Source of the DNA: Liolophura sinensis
Lineage: Eukaryota > Mollusca > Polyplacophora > Chitonida > Chitonidae
DNA: 64,000 nucleotides
Assembly: GCF_032854445.1 (NCBI RefSeq)
Contig: NC_088303.1
Coordinates: forward strand, 28,003,265-28,067,264
Direction: 5' to 3'
The translations under genes and the position numbers were made by a program. Positions within the stretch are counted from its first letter, which is position 1, and each line of letters opens with the position of its first letter. This document shows, in pieces, positions 22,292 through 34,239 of the stretch. The notes below the pieces were generated by a model. It saw only the letters and a program-made list of their open reading frames with translations, was not told the origin of the DNA and searched no databases.

Positions 22292-22472
22292 GTTCACATG
22301 TTGATGAACAAAAAAGTTTCACCGGGTAGTTTACACTTTGCTGAACAAGAAAGTATAAACGGCTATTTACAGTTCGATGAACAAAAATAATAACTCGCTA
22401 GTTTAATGGTTGGTGAACAAATAGTTTAACCTGTTAGTTTACAGGCTGATGAACGAAAAAGTATAACCCATG
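22292..22472. repeat. 36-bp degenerate tandem repeat, five copies
   Basis: Units follow GTTTACAG-N-TGATGAACAAAAAAGT and then TAACC-N-GTTA. Copies differ by several bases and small length changes, so the array is old. Confidence 0.75.
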
Positions 22473-22474
22473 CA

Positions 22475-23400
22475 GCCCTCAAGAGATAGGCCCACCCTGA
22501 CCTTTACCACAACACATTTCAATCAAATACTAGCATAAAAACCCGCACATATGATATTCACATTACATATACATTATTTACACCCATATCATTCCACATA
22601 TAAAAATATAGAAATAGGACACCGATACTTTCTCAGACCACTAAAAAATCACTTTGCTTCGTCAAGGGAAACTTAAAATGAAGTATATAAGCATGAGTTG
22701 AAAACAAAATAAAAAACAAACATTACTTGTAGTTTTAGATTTCTTTATCACTCTAATAAAAACTTCAACAATTTTTCAACATTACGCTGCAGCCTTAAAA
22801 GAAAAGACAACACTAGACTAAATGTACGTATGTATATCAATAAAGAATCCCACAATCAGGCCGAAGTTATCTCCTTAATCCTAGAACACACCTGTTTTCT
22901 CTTAGTCTGAATGACACAGCCTCTGAGCCAATAGGGCCAGAACCAATGTAGCATTGAAAAAAAGGTTCAACGAAGAATTCATTTAGAGAACCATCTGCAT
23001 GAACCGGTATACTTAATAATGTGAACAAATCAAACAATTCAGACATAATTTCACTATTTAACTGTTCGAGAATTGTTTACTATTTTAGTTGATCCAGGTT
23101 TTAGTAGTATTTTGCACCTGTAGGCTCTACTACTTGTAAATTCAAGAGTTTTAATTTGTTCTTTTTCAGATTGTACTCTTCCCAACAACTGAATTCTTAA
23201 TATATTCTTGTAAACAGGCCTGCTTTCGATAATATCCATACAGTTTTTATCGTCTGTATAGAAGGACGTTACATTCACTCGTATTCCCAGAATTCAAAAT
23301 AAAACTCTTTCATCAGATTGTATTTTGATGGGAATAATCTGTTGAAAAAAACCCCCAAAAAAACCAAAAAACAGATTGATCTGTTGATTCAGCAAACTGA
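22475..23400. other. Unassigned AT-rich DNA
   Basis: Nothing with coding character or a known repeat signature was seen. From 23.28 kb AACAGATTGATCTGTTGATT-like words appear, similar to the AACAGA/TCTGTT repeats. Confidence 0.4.
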
Positions 23401-23404
23401 ATCA

Positions 23405-23637
23405 GTTAATTCGTCCATTCCCGCCTTCTGACGGACGGATGCTGAGTACAATATCAGAATTACTCTGCTGCAGCCACAACGCAGAGCAACGATTGGTCAA
23501 TTTCTTGTAACACGATATTTCAACGGGCGCTGACACAACCTTAAACCCGTCCGAATCCTCGCTATTCTTGAACCGCCGGCTGCAGCCAGAGTAAGGAACG
23601 GGTCACAGGAAGGATCTTTTCACTTTTTTAGGCGTTG
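23405..23637 (+). promoter_or_regulatory. Candidate promoter with noncoding first exon
   Basis: This block is richer in GC and CpG than its surroundings (CCGTCCGAATCCTCGC, GAACCGCCGGCTGCAGCC) and ends in GCGTTG followed by GTAAGTTG, a near-perfect 5' splice site. It could start a plus-strand transcript that includes the exons at 28.18 and 29.71 kb. No TATA box or start codon supports this directly. Confidence 0.25.
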
Positions 23638-23639
23638 GT

Positions 23640-24990
23640 AAGTTGTAATTTTACTGAAATGTGATTGGTATAACCAAAGTTTGCACAACGTGACTTTTGC
23701 TAAAATACTGCTTTAAACAGGGAAGAAAAACTTGCGCAGTAGGTATGTGTACATGTATGAAGCCAAAAAAGATTACGATCGTAAATCAGTGGAACCCTCG
23801 TAATGTTTAATATTTTGTGCAAAAATATTTAAAGAGTGATTGTTGACATGTAAATTTCGATTTAGTCCATCAGGATATACAATATTTTAATAGGTTTCAC
23901 TTTCCGCATTTTTGGCTAGTTGTTGTAGTTACTTGGTTCCTCAAGCTTGAAATCAAGCTTGAAAATAAGAAGCATGACAAGGAAATTGCCTTGCAAATCT
24001 GTTTTCAAATTTGTCAGACACGCATTAAAAACTTACATACATTATTCATTGCCCTCCTAATATACGCACAACATTCTGAGAGTCAAATCAAAAAGATGTA
24101 GAACTCTTATAGCATTGGAGGTAATACAATAGAAGTTAGCTCCCTCACGTCGGTACGTTCAGCAGGGGAGTGATAATTTGGTCATATACCAACTAATGGT
24201 ATATTGCTAATCATTTCAGTCATTTGATTTGGTGCAAGCGCCTTAAATTGCACAAGTTTTTATAGGTCAAGTGGATGTATTTAAATTCATCAAAGTACAA
24301 TCCATTTCCAGTAACGAAGATGAGGCGTGGCTCAATCCACGTATTAGCCACGAGATTCTGTCCACATGGCGTCGAGCCATAATCATTCATTAAATCCAAG
24401 TTGTGTTTTTGAAGAATCCCTATGCTATTTAGGTTTACAGTTTTCAAATTTGTCAGCCACACATTAAAACTTACTTACATTGTCCATAGGTCTCGTTATA
24501 CGGGGTTGCGATGGATGTCAGAGTTTTAAAATAACGTCCTGAGTCCATCTGGATGAACTAGGTTTGTACCTGACGTAGAGGTGTAGAAATCGGGGGAGTA
24601 GGGTAGAGGTTGCACTTTAAGAAATACGAGGCCCAATACTTGTTATGGACCCCTCACTTTTCAGCCCAACCATATAAAATATAAAATTTTCAAAATTGAC
24701 TGTTGTATCATTTGCTCAGATTTGTTTAAGCATATCAAAAAACTATGACTATGTTGTTCACATATTTTAATGCCAATAAAACCCATCATGGAGTTCATAA
24801 TCAAATTTGGAATGCATGATTTTATAATTTGTAACATCATGCCATGTAACTGAGCATGTTAAAATCATATAGGCCCTGTGTCTACATCAAAAAGGTCCTA
24901 TGCCCTGTTAAATGAAAAAAAAGGAAATATCACTGTTTATATCAATAATTGGGCAGTCTGATGTTTGTTGAACACTAGTTTTGCCTTCCT
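23640..24990. other. Unassigned DNA
   Basis: No gene or repeat family recognised. Two related phrases occur (CAAATTTGTCAGACACGCAT at about 24.01 kb and CAAATTTGTCAGCCACACAT at 24.45 kb), suggesting a short diverged duplication. Confidence 0.35.
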
Positions 24991-24994
24991 CCTA

Positions 24995-25175
24995 AAGGGT
25001 GTGCATATCAGTATGTCATATCATATGTGGAGAAAATTTGTCATTAATTTACTAAAGGTCTGTGGTTTACCACAGGCACATGCATTGCTTTCCTACACCC
25101 ATTAAACTGACCTCCATGGTATACCTATCAGTCAAAAATTCTCCAGTATGGCATTGAACACCTATCAAGTGAATG
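24995..25175 (+). repeat. V-SINE fragment
   Basis: CATATGTGGAGAAAATTTGT, then TGTGGTTTACCACAGGCACA and a diverged tail (ATTCTCCAGTATGGCATTGA, ACACCTATCAAGTGAA). Confidence 0.45.
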
Positions 25176-25339
25176 CATACAGATGCAATATCACTTGAAA
25201 GCTTAACTAACATTCATTTAATATATTTTCAAGTGTTTATCATGGCCAAGCTTATAAAGGTGTTTACTGCCGACAAACAGATAAAGAAAAACTGTTTTAT
25301 TTGAGGAACAGGAAACTTTCAAGGACACAGGTGAGAATG

Positions 25340-27610
25340 CTTAAAAGTGACACATCTTCAGTCTAGCTCCTTCCGCTATCTTAATAGATTGACAGTGACA
25401 ATGGTACTCTACTGTTTTGTTTGTAAGTGTCTTGTGGCAAGTGACACAAATGGCCTGTGCAAACATTTTAAGTCAAAACATGCTATACATCATGTTGGTA
25501 TGGATGTCCAGTGTGGCCAGCCTGATGGTCCTAGGCGTTTCACTTCTTTCTCTGCTCTGCGAGTGCACATTAATCGGTCCCATCATCAAGATGCAGATGT
25601 GGCAAAATCTTGGTGTTCAGGAGGGAAAAGTCCATTGTGTGATGATAGTGACAGACCATACAACTCTGTAGGTGAATATATGGAAACAGGCGCATTCACT
25701 GGGGATAATTTTTGCATTCAAACAGAGGTTGAGGATGGTTTTAATATTGGTATTGGTCTACCAACATCATGCATGGCTTTCATCACTAACATGCGGTCAA
25801 GACCTGGTGTAACACTTTTACTGATGCAAGCCATTACAGAAAATTTTCATGACGCCTTGATGGATGTGGTCAGCAGTTTGTAAACAAGTTTTAGAGATGT
25901 GTGAAAGTTTGGGCATTGACAAGACTGCAGAATCTGTAGCCACCTGTATGTCAGAATTTTCTGATATTCCCCGTCACCTTCAATGAATTGATACAGAATA
26001 CATAAGACAGAACGTTCTCAAAGATGAAGGTTCTTACATTGAACCAACAGGGATTGTTCTGGGGACACGCCAGGAAAGTAGGTTTGATTCACAAAAACAG
26101 TTCTGGTGGAAGAAACTTTTCAATTTGTACAACTGGAAGTGTTGTTGACAAGGGTTCTGGAAAAATACACAAGTGCTAAACTGTTTGACAACTCTGTCCA
26201 AAACCTTGTGGGAAAATCACTGACTTTAAAAACACACCTACTATTGCCACATATCCACTTTTCTCCAAGTTTCCAAAATCACTTGAGCTGCATCTTTTCA
26301 TTGATGCTTTTGAAACAACAAATGAACTAGGTAGCCACACATCTGTCCACAAGTTAGAGGGCTTGCATATGGTGATTCAAAATTTTCCCCCAGAATATCT
26401 GTTAAAACTGAGTAGCATATTTCTGGTTTCTTTATGGCATTATGAAGATGTGAAAAAGTATGGGTACGAAAAGTTATTAGCACCAGTTGTTTCATCATTG
26501 ACTTAGTTGGAAAATGAAGGTATCTGCATATCTATGAACAGCACACCCACTCTTATCCGAGGAACTCTTGTACTCTTCTCTGCTGATAACTTGGGAGCCC
26601 ATTCTATATTTGGCTTTTTACAGAGCTTTTCAGCAAGCAAATTCTGCAGGTTTTGTGAGGCAACTGAAGATACGGCACAAGGTCAATTGTTGGAATCAGA
26701 TTTTGAGCTCAGAACTAAAGACACATGTAACACATGTGTGCAACTTTCTGCGCAACCAGCGTATGATCCTAGTGAGACTGGCACAAAAGAAGGGTTGTGT
26801 TTTGAACTACATTCCATCTTTCCATGTGGCAGAGTACTATGCACCTGATGCTATACATGACTTACTAGAGGGTATAGTACCACTGGAATTGAAATTAGTT
26901 GTCAATGTGTTGATACAGGAACAGTATTTCACACTGGATGAATTGAATCTTAAAATCCAGCGCTTTGATTACGGCCCTGCAGACAGAAACAGTAAACGAC
27001 AGACTTTCGTGACCCAGTCTAGTGTACGTTTGTGAGCAGCAGAAGCCTGGTGTTTGATCAGGAATTTACCACTCATTATCGGATCCACAAGAGAAGAACC
27101 TCACAGGGCTCTACTGTTACTGTTGTTGCAAGTCATGAACATTATCTTTGCCCCTGTCATCACATCTGGATTATGTGAATATTTAAGGCAACTGATTTGT
27201 GACCATCATACCATGTTCAGAAATCTCTTTCCAAACAGACAACTTCTGCCAAAGCATCATTTTCTCATTCACATTCATTTATATGTTGTTAATTGGCTAA
27301 ATCTTGGTCATTACAAGTTCACACCAAAGTGCTTTGTGGTGCACAGCACAACTGACAGTATTCCACGGTTTGGAAAAGTTCTTAGCATTTTATCAATTGC
27401 GGCAGCCAGTTACTTTGTTCTTCAAAGTTATGAAACACTCTGGTTCGATGAACATTTCAATGCTTATGAAATAAGGAAGAAGAATTATGACAGAATTCTG
27501 CTTTGCTGTTTCTAGACTTAAGGACTACCATCCTGTGCATTGCCAGGAGATCATGTATGAGGAAATGTTGCAACAGTTTTGCAGCTTGAGATATCATCTG
27601 ATGTAATAGG
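25340..27610 (+). pseudogene. CACTA/Plavaka-like transposase, decayed
   Basis: Successive frames cover one large transposase. A Cys/His finger opens it (YCFVCKCLVASDTNGLCKHF, then a C-x4-C region with FSALRVHINRSHH, 25400-25580). The core (26290-26830) has HKLEGLHMVIQNFPPEYLL, then FSADNLGAHSIFGFLQSF with CRFCEAT and FELRTKDT. A DAIHDLLEGIVPLELKLV block (26850-26905), where related proteins read DxMHDLLEG, is a metal-site signature of CMC/EnSpm transposases. A C-terminal PKHHFLIHIH leads to RFGKVLSIL. It is split by several stops and frameshifts and is not functional. I saw no terminal inverted repeats. The superfamily name is from memory of related predicted proteins. Confidence 0.6.
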
Positions 27611-28180
27611 TAAATGGAATTGATTGCAGTTTTTATTTAAGCTGACGTGCCTGAAATTCAAAAACATTAATATATATCTGTATAATCATTTTTTGTTTGT
27701 ACATTGTATCAGTGTTATACCTTTCATTTCTACAAAATTATATTCTTTTTCTGACCCATTCCTGTATACAATTTCGCTAATATCATTTAAACTGCCAGAC
27801 GAGTTTGACTTGAACCGAAAACAGTCTAATAGGTTTATAGGTTTCCAGATTTGGAGCACTGACATCTCCATATTTGTTGCAATGTAATATAGGTCTATTT
27901 TCGAGCAAGTATAATGTAATGCTAATGGACTTGCTGATTGGGTATATAAGCATGAATGCTGATACAAATATTAGGACTTGCTGTGTACAACTGAAAGTGC
28001 AGGTGTATTCATAAGGTGATATGTGAATGTCTTTTGACTGAATATATGCAACTTCCAGAAAGGCCTGTATTCTGGCTTAATTTGCATATGAAAAAACATA
28101 AACTATATTTTAATTTACTTTTAAGCTATTCTGATGCTTATGTAAGTTTACAAGTTGGAAATTCTCTTCATTCTTTGCAG
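27611..28180. other. Spacer after the transposase relic
   Basis: AT-rich, no gene recognised. It ends in TTCATTCTTTGCAG, the 3' splice site used by the next feature. Confidence 0.35.
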
Positions 28181-28317
28181 TGCAAGAGAAGCTTCGTTTG
28201 AATGCAGAGTTAGAAGATTTGAAGTTTTCAACAGATGGTGGTGCTCAAATTGATGACAGAGAACTATTATTTTGTATTGAAAGTGATACTGCTTTGAAGG
28301 TTGTTGCCTTGAAGGAT
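28181..28317 (+). CDS. Unrecognised internal coding exon A
   Basis: A 137-base open segment lies between TTCTTTGCAG and GTAAGTATAG, both strong splice sites. It reads QEKLRLNAELEDLKFSTDGG, then QIDDRELLFCIESDTALKVV, without stops: acidic, helical, possibly coiled. It needs one base from an upstream exon and ends on a codon boundary, which fits exon B at 29711. I do not recognise the protein. It may belong to a host gene or to a second gene of the neighbouring transposon. Confidence 0.4.
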
Positions 28318-28884
28318 GTAAGTATAGATATATGAATGCATTGTATTGGTACATGTATTACAGATGACACTTACAGTGACAGCGTGTGAAGGCTGGTCAA
28401 GACATAATAATTAAATGATAATGAAATTATATTGCTGTGTGAAGTGTCCAGGCATTTGACACATACTACCTGTGGTGCCTTAAATGTGTATACAATTACA
28501 TAAATATAAGATTGAATGGCCAACATAGCCAGGGGTGGCAAAAAGCAGAGTTGCTGATAATAGCCAATAAAACCAGATTACTGCACATGTATTGTATGAT
28601 TTTCTGTTCAGTTTGCTACAATAAATGTACATGAAATTAAATAATTGGTTTGTTTTGCTGACTAGACAATCTGCGAGTCTTGTTGTGTCACATGGCTTGG
28701 TCTCCAGTATAATAAATTTGTTACACGGTATGCATGGTGGTACACAGGATAACAGACTTTTTAGTGAGATGGAACAAATGAAATATGTTGGTCTCTAACA
28801 AATAACTCCTTGTTTATACCCCTTTGTATGTGGCCATCATGTAACTAATACAACCAAAGTGGACTTTTTTATTTTGAAAGTGCT

Positions 28885-29040
28885 TGCAGGGCTGAAATGT
28901 ACCCTGTCTGCAAGAAACCTGTGAATGGTTGTAGGTCTCCCCTGGGCTCTGCCCAGTTTCCTCCCACCATATTTACGCCACTGCATAAACATTGTATAAT
29001 TGAAAAATTCTTGAGTATGGTGTAAAATTGCAATCCGTTA
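28885..29040 (+). repeat. V-SINE body and tail
   Basis: GGTTGTAGGTCTCCCCTGGG with CAGTTTCCTCCCACCAT matches the V-SINE body. The tail reads AAAAATTCTTGAGTATGGTG. Confidence 0.6.
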
Positions 29041-29710
29041 AATACATTTACACTTGCTGCAACTATGCATTTTGAATTGAGTGTAGGTATAGATTTCCAA
29101 TGCCCTGTTTGTGGAGAATTATGTATCCAGTATTATAACTGGTACTGTCTAACCAAACAATATGAACATTGCCTTCTTCATGTGTATTAATGGATAGATA
29201 CACCACTACCGATGTCCCACTACCCCTTCTTGTGACAACGATGTTACTTTCCATTCCATTCTAAGCAATTCTGACGTCACAGAAAAACTGAACATTTGTA
29301 ACCTATGTCTGGGACAACTGGTTGACCTACACGCAACAATAAGGGTAGATGCATGAGTTAGCATCCGTGTAAATGTACATGTGATACATGCACTTAACAT
29401 TTTACCAAAATTCTGCATTATGGCACATGTACATGCAGAATACATGTGATCGTGTAGTTTGATAATTTAGGGAATTTAACTAAAATCTCTCGACAAACTT
29501 GACCTAATTTTGTTATTATTAACTACCTAATGTATATTAAAGTTCAAATTGTGTACAGTAATTTGAAATTAATTGGTGTCCTGAACTCTAGCTGCTGGTT
29601 CCCTTGGCCAAAAAGCTGATGGTTGTAATAAAGTGAAATAAGTGAATGACCAATTAATGTTTTGATGTATATCTTCTTATTTATTTAATGTATAAATGTT
29701 CCTCGTGTAG

Positions 29711-29935
29711 CATAAGTTTGGCTTCACATTTGCAACAGGAACCACACAAACTGAGGCAAAGAATGAGGTTGCTAAAATGGCCCTCCTGAGTTTAAACCAC
29801 GCGGAAGATATTCTGATGTCGGCAGCAAAAACATTTTGTTACAGAAGAAGCCAGGTTAAAGTGAGGAGAAATACCTTCTCTAATTTAATGGAAGAGGTTC
29901 CAAAGTACAAGACCATTCCCAGAGATTATAGGATT
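29711..29935 (+). CDS. Unrecognised coding exon B, dsRBD-like end
   Basis: After TGTTCCTCGTGTAG, a 3' splice site, 75 codons stay open in phase with exon A. The start, HKFGFTFATGTTQTEAKNEV then AKMALLSL, resembles the last strand and second helix of a double-stranded-RNA-binding domain (the usual form is F-x-V, then KKxAKxxAAxxAL). The rest is basic (FCYRRSQVKVRRN) and ends near PKYKTIPRDYRI before a weak GTATTT donor. The first half of such a domain is not visible, so the domain call is tentative. Function unknown. Confidence 0.4.
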
Positions 29936-30204
29936 GTATTTAATATAGTACTCTGTAATTCCTTTTTTTCTCTTAATGTAAATTTTCTTCAGAATGACAG
30001 GTCAATAACGTGCTAATATTGCTTTAATGCATGATTTCATCTTATATGAACTTCACACTGACTAGAGTTCATTGCACACATATTAGCATGAGGAAAAATC
30101 TCAGTTTATTGAATAGAAGAGTTATTTAATAGAAGGCAGTTTGGTTTTGCCAGTGGCTTTCATATCTAAATAAAATAGAACCTTATTTCACTGAGAATTT
30201 TATA

Positions 30205-31230
30205 AACTGACGGCCAAAAGAAACTTTGCGACTCAGTGAGTTAAATTTAACCAGCCTTTTCAGCAAATTAGTACCAAATTATTGTAGGAAAACATTGTAC
30301 GAAGCATGTTCCCATGTGCAAGCGTCATATACGCTCACACGAATTTGTTTTGAGACAGTGAAAAAAGTTGAAAAATCACGTGACCCATGGATGGCCGCAA
30401 CTGCACATGTAATAAGTGTATAAAAACGTTACACACAGTGTGCTGGACTTGCACACCGGCTAAAAACCACCAAAGTAATGCCTCGATTGACTCCAGAACA
30501 ACGCGAAAGGGCCCTAGGTAAAGTATCCATGGGAGCCACCCATGCCCACATTGCAAGGACCTTCGGCTGGCCTAGGGTAACTACGCCCAGAGAAAACGGG
30601 TGCCTGCGCACCTTACACTTGAGGAATCGCTTCCTGACAGTAACGTCATCGTCAATCAATGCCTTGGGTACCCGTTCAGCCGGCACACCGTGTACAGGAG
30701 ACTCACGGAATTTGGGCCTATTTACCATTCAGAGGGCAGTTGTTGACAGCCGAACATCGTCGCTAGAGGTTGCAGCGACGTGATTGGCAACGGATGAAAG
30801 CCGCTTCTGCCTGATCCGAGCCGATGGCAGACAGCGAGTTTACCGTCGAAGAGGCGATCGGTCCAGGAGGTGGTACCGTTTGGTGGCGGCAGGGTGATGG
30901 TGTGGGGTGGGGTTTGTGGAGAGGAACGGACACCACTGGTCATCATCAACGGGAACCTAACAGCTCAACGTTTCGTGGATGAGATTCTACGTCCTGTTTC
31001 CCTGCCATTCCGTCAACAGCAGCCACGTGGTGTCCTGAACCAGCATGACAACGCCAGACCCCATACATTTGTTAAATGATTTGAGAGCTGCTTTGTCCGT
31101 TCTTACTCAAGACTTTCAATATCTGAAGTCATTGGTCTTTTCAATATCTTAAACTTCAGTCATCCTGTCTTTTGCTTTGGCAAAATAAATCGATTTGAAC
31201 TATTTGTAAAGTGTCTTTTGGCCGTCAGTT
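30205..31230 (+). mobile_element. Tc1 transposon, internally deleted, ends intact
   Basis: Inverted ends AACTGACGGCCAAAAG (30205) and CTTTTGGCCGTCAGTT (ending 31230) are flanked by TA dinucleotides at 30203-30204 and 31231-31232, the Tc1/mariner target-site duplication. Transposase remains start at 30478 with MPRLTPEQRERALG and a helix-turn-helix (ATHAHIARTFGWPRV). Later come DESRF (first catalytic Asp), VMVWGGV, NGNLTAQRFVDEILRPV and HDNARPHT (second Asp). At about 1.03 kb it is shorter than a usual Tc1 copy. A stop, frameshifts and loss of the segment with the third acidic residue make it dead, but the termini could still serve as substrate. Confidence 0.85.
30478..31079 (+). pseudogene. 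Tc1 transposase remnant
   Basis: Three frames are needed: an N-terminal DNA-binding part (30478-30780), a middle stretch with DESRF and RADGRQRVYRRRG (about 30795-30860), and a catalytic part from VMVWGG to HDNARPHT (30890-31075). The C-terminal third of the DDE domain is missing. Confidence 0.8.
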
Positions 31231-31234
31231 TACA

Positions 31235-32800
31235 TGTAGTCAATGTTCTCAAGAATGCCTACAGTCTACTGTAGTCTACTTTTTTGTCAGAGAAAAAATT
31301 AAGTGTTGACATCAAAACTATTGTTTTAATACCATTAGGTGCCTTTGAAAGTGAATTTTATTATATATCACACTTTATCTGACGTACAGGAGTGTGTGTA
31401 TGGATGAAGGAGTACATACTAGTGTTGGCGGGAGAATAACGTATAAATTTCAGACAATTTTATGCAGAGAATTACTGATGCCATGCATGTTTAATGAACA
31501 AGGGGTCACATGATACTCATGAAGAAATACATGAATGAGAGAGTATCAGTTTGTTTACAGAATCATTATAATGATTTCTGTCTGTAAGAGTTCAGATGTA
31601 ACCCGAGTTCCCTACCACTGGCTGTTAATCTCTCACATGTGCTTAATTATGTCCAGGAGATGGAATCTCACATAGATAATTCATAAACCAACCAGACGTG
31701 AAGCAATTTAGGCAATATTTTAGCTGTACAGAGTTCTACACATTGTTACATCTAGTCAGCTTTTTTAGGTGTGTGTTGGTGGGGGGGGGGGGGCGGAGTT
31801 GACGGATACTGGGGTGATGTGTCGTCTCTTATATTAATCCATTCATACAATTGCTAAATTGAAACTTTAAGCTGTTTTCGTACGAAATACAAGTGTAGTA
31901 CATACTAAAGATTTGTTCGGGTGAGTGAATGATTCTTTTTTGAACTTAACTTATATTTTAATGAATAATAATTTCTTAACATGCTGAAGGAGAGAAAAAG
32001 ATACAGAGGTGACGATGTGTTGCACCTCGATTCGTTGATTTAAACGGCTACCATGGTCTCCGGATTTTCCCAATTTGCTACTTGCATGTAAAATAGGACT
32101 TTATAGGTATGACTGTTTCCAGATTACAACCTCAACTGTACAGCTTTTTGAGTTACAAAAACAATTGTACTGAAGTGATGTGTTGTGCCGTATATTAATC
32201 GAATCATACAGTTGCTAAATTGTTTGGTTGCATTGTAAGTTAAGATTGAAACTTTAAGCTGTTTTCGTAGAAAATACAGGTGTAGTACATACCGGTATTA
32301 AAGGTTTGTCGTGCGAGTGAATGAGGTGGCTTGTTTAAATAGCTATTGTTGCCAGCTTTTGCAAACTGCTTCGTAATTGGGGTTACCAAAATCTGTTAAT
32401 ATATTTGTACATTCCGTAGTGTTATAAATAAAGTAATCTTCTCACTTAAAAATTGTCATGTTATAGCTAGCTTCATAAGTGTTGAACGTTGTTGCATTGC
32501 AGCCATTGTAGAGGTTGTGTTTATTCGAAAGGTCTTCGGGTATATGGTTGGTAATAGCCTGGTATGCCCCCTAAACCTTCGCTATAGATAATTTTATTCT
32601 GCAAGAGAGGTCGTCTGAGGTAAGCTTTGTTTAATGAATATAGCTGAGCAAGAATGGGCAGTTATGAGAGATTTTCTGAGAAATAGCAAATGAGAAGTGT
32701 GACCATTTTCATCGAACAAATTCAGTACCGCAACGTATTTGTCGGTTTCTTTTGATAGAAACACAAAAGACACACCTTGCCTTTACACAAACCATTATGC
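31235..32800. other. Unassigned DNA with a diverged direct duplication
   Basis: No gene seen. A run of 14 G lies near 31782-31795. Bases 31815-31930 recur, with an insertion, at 32170-32328 (shared GAAACTTTAAGCTGTTTTCG and GTGTAGTACATAC). Confidence 0.5.
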
Positions 32801-32811
32801 TGTACTTGATA

Positions 32812-33055
32812 GATCATTCTGTTGAATTTATGACAAGCAACAGAATAAAGTATGTTACAGTTTACCGGATTTCACTCTGTTGAACACAACACATTAGCCT
32901 ATTAATTCAATGTAAAACAACAGAATAGTCTGTTGCCATCCGTCAACAGAGTTCACTCTGTTATTTTTCGTTATAACAGATTATTTTGTCAATTCACACG
33001 AACAGAGTACTCTGTTGTTCATGCTGTTGATTTTAACACAGTTTTACTTTGAGTG
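32812..33055 (+). repeat. Word-rich repeat built on AACAGA/TCTGTT, copy C
   Basis: Seven near-palindromic phrases are packed into 240 bases, such as CAACAGAATAGTCTGTTG, CAACAGAGTTCACTCTGTTA and GAACAGAGTACTCTGTTGTTC. It ends in TTTTACTTTGAGTG, like the block at 7.4 kb. Confidence 0.5.
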
Positions 33056-33472
33056 AAGATTTGACAAATGTTTCTGAAATGAAAAATGATACAGATACAT
33101 CATAACATCACACAGTCTCTATATGGATAACAACTTTGGATTTACGGACGAAATGTTGGTGGTACCTTCACTAAACTCCGTCGAATAACAATCCGCTTGT
33201 TTCATTAAAATGAAGTCTACGACAATTTTCTTTCCCGTGTTATAAGTGTTTATATGTGCGCACCAACTAGCTGTTATGTTTAGATCGATACCGGATTGTA
33301 AACTAACAATGAGGAATCTTTCCTTCTGCTGTGTAGTTTACTGTGCATTTCTGTCTTTTTCCGATATTTTATTCGCTAATTGGTAACCTGATATTCATGC
33401 ATTGCAAGAGAACGACAAATTCAGCTTGGATGCGAGTCGCGGGAAAGGTACACGGAGAGGAAAGTTAGGGGC

Positions 33473-33712
33473 AACTGACTCAAAATTATACAGATGAGCT
33501 TTTTCAACTCACTGAGATAACCAAGTCATATAAGCAGATCAGTCCAGTTAGGAAAGACGCCTGTGACTTTTCAGACTAACCAAGTGAGTCATCAATATAA
33601 CCATGTGAGTTTTTGGACAGCTGATCGGGTCATTTGACTCCGTTTTCTCAATGAGTCGAATGAGTTCAATTGTTTAACTCTGATTTTTTAATTTTTTTTT
33701 CTCCCAGTGTCC
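33473..33712 (+). repeat. Word-rich repeat built on TGACTCA/TGAGTCA, copy B
   Basis: CTGACTCA, CAACTCACTGAG, AGTGAGTCATC, CATTTGACTCC and ATGAGTCGAATGAG occur in 240 bases, ending in a T-run and CTCCCAGTGTC. Related in style and word to 7381-7578. Confidence 0.45.
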
Positions 33713-34239
33713 TACTTTGTTAATTGTGTTTGTTTACTCAAGTCTGATCATGATATATGTGTCCACTGGCATTCTCTTCCCCCTGGTCCGTGGAAACCTG
33801 ATCATGCAGGCTCTAATAACACTTTGAAAGACGATAGGAATAGGTCTCACAGGGTCTACATTTCACAGTGTCTATTTACCGGTATATGCGGAAGTTTTTC
33901 CTCCTCACCCACACCGCTGACTTCCAGAATATATAATTTGTTTTGTGAGTTACAAGTACTTGTAAGCTCAGACGACCACAAAGGTCTTCATTCTTATAGG
34001 GACCTACATTCAAACATAAAAATCTAGGGTCCATAAAAGTGCTAAATATGTAGATACCCATTTGAAATACTGCAGTAAATATTCTTGACTCCAAGCGAAG
34101 TGGAGTATACGCTAGTTGTCTTGCCATTTTGAAAGTGAATTTTGTTCAAGTTTAAACGTCATTGTTACAAAGCTCTTCCGTCTTATCACACAGATGTTTA
34201 CTTCTCTACATAGGGTCATCCCAATGCATGAATGTTTTA

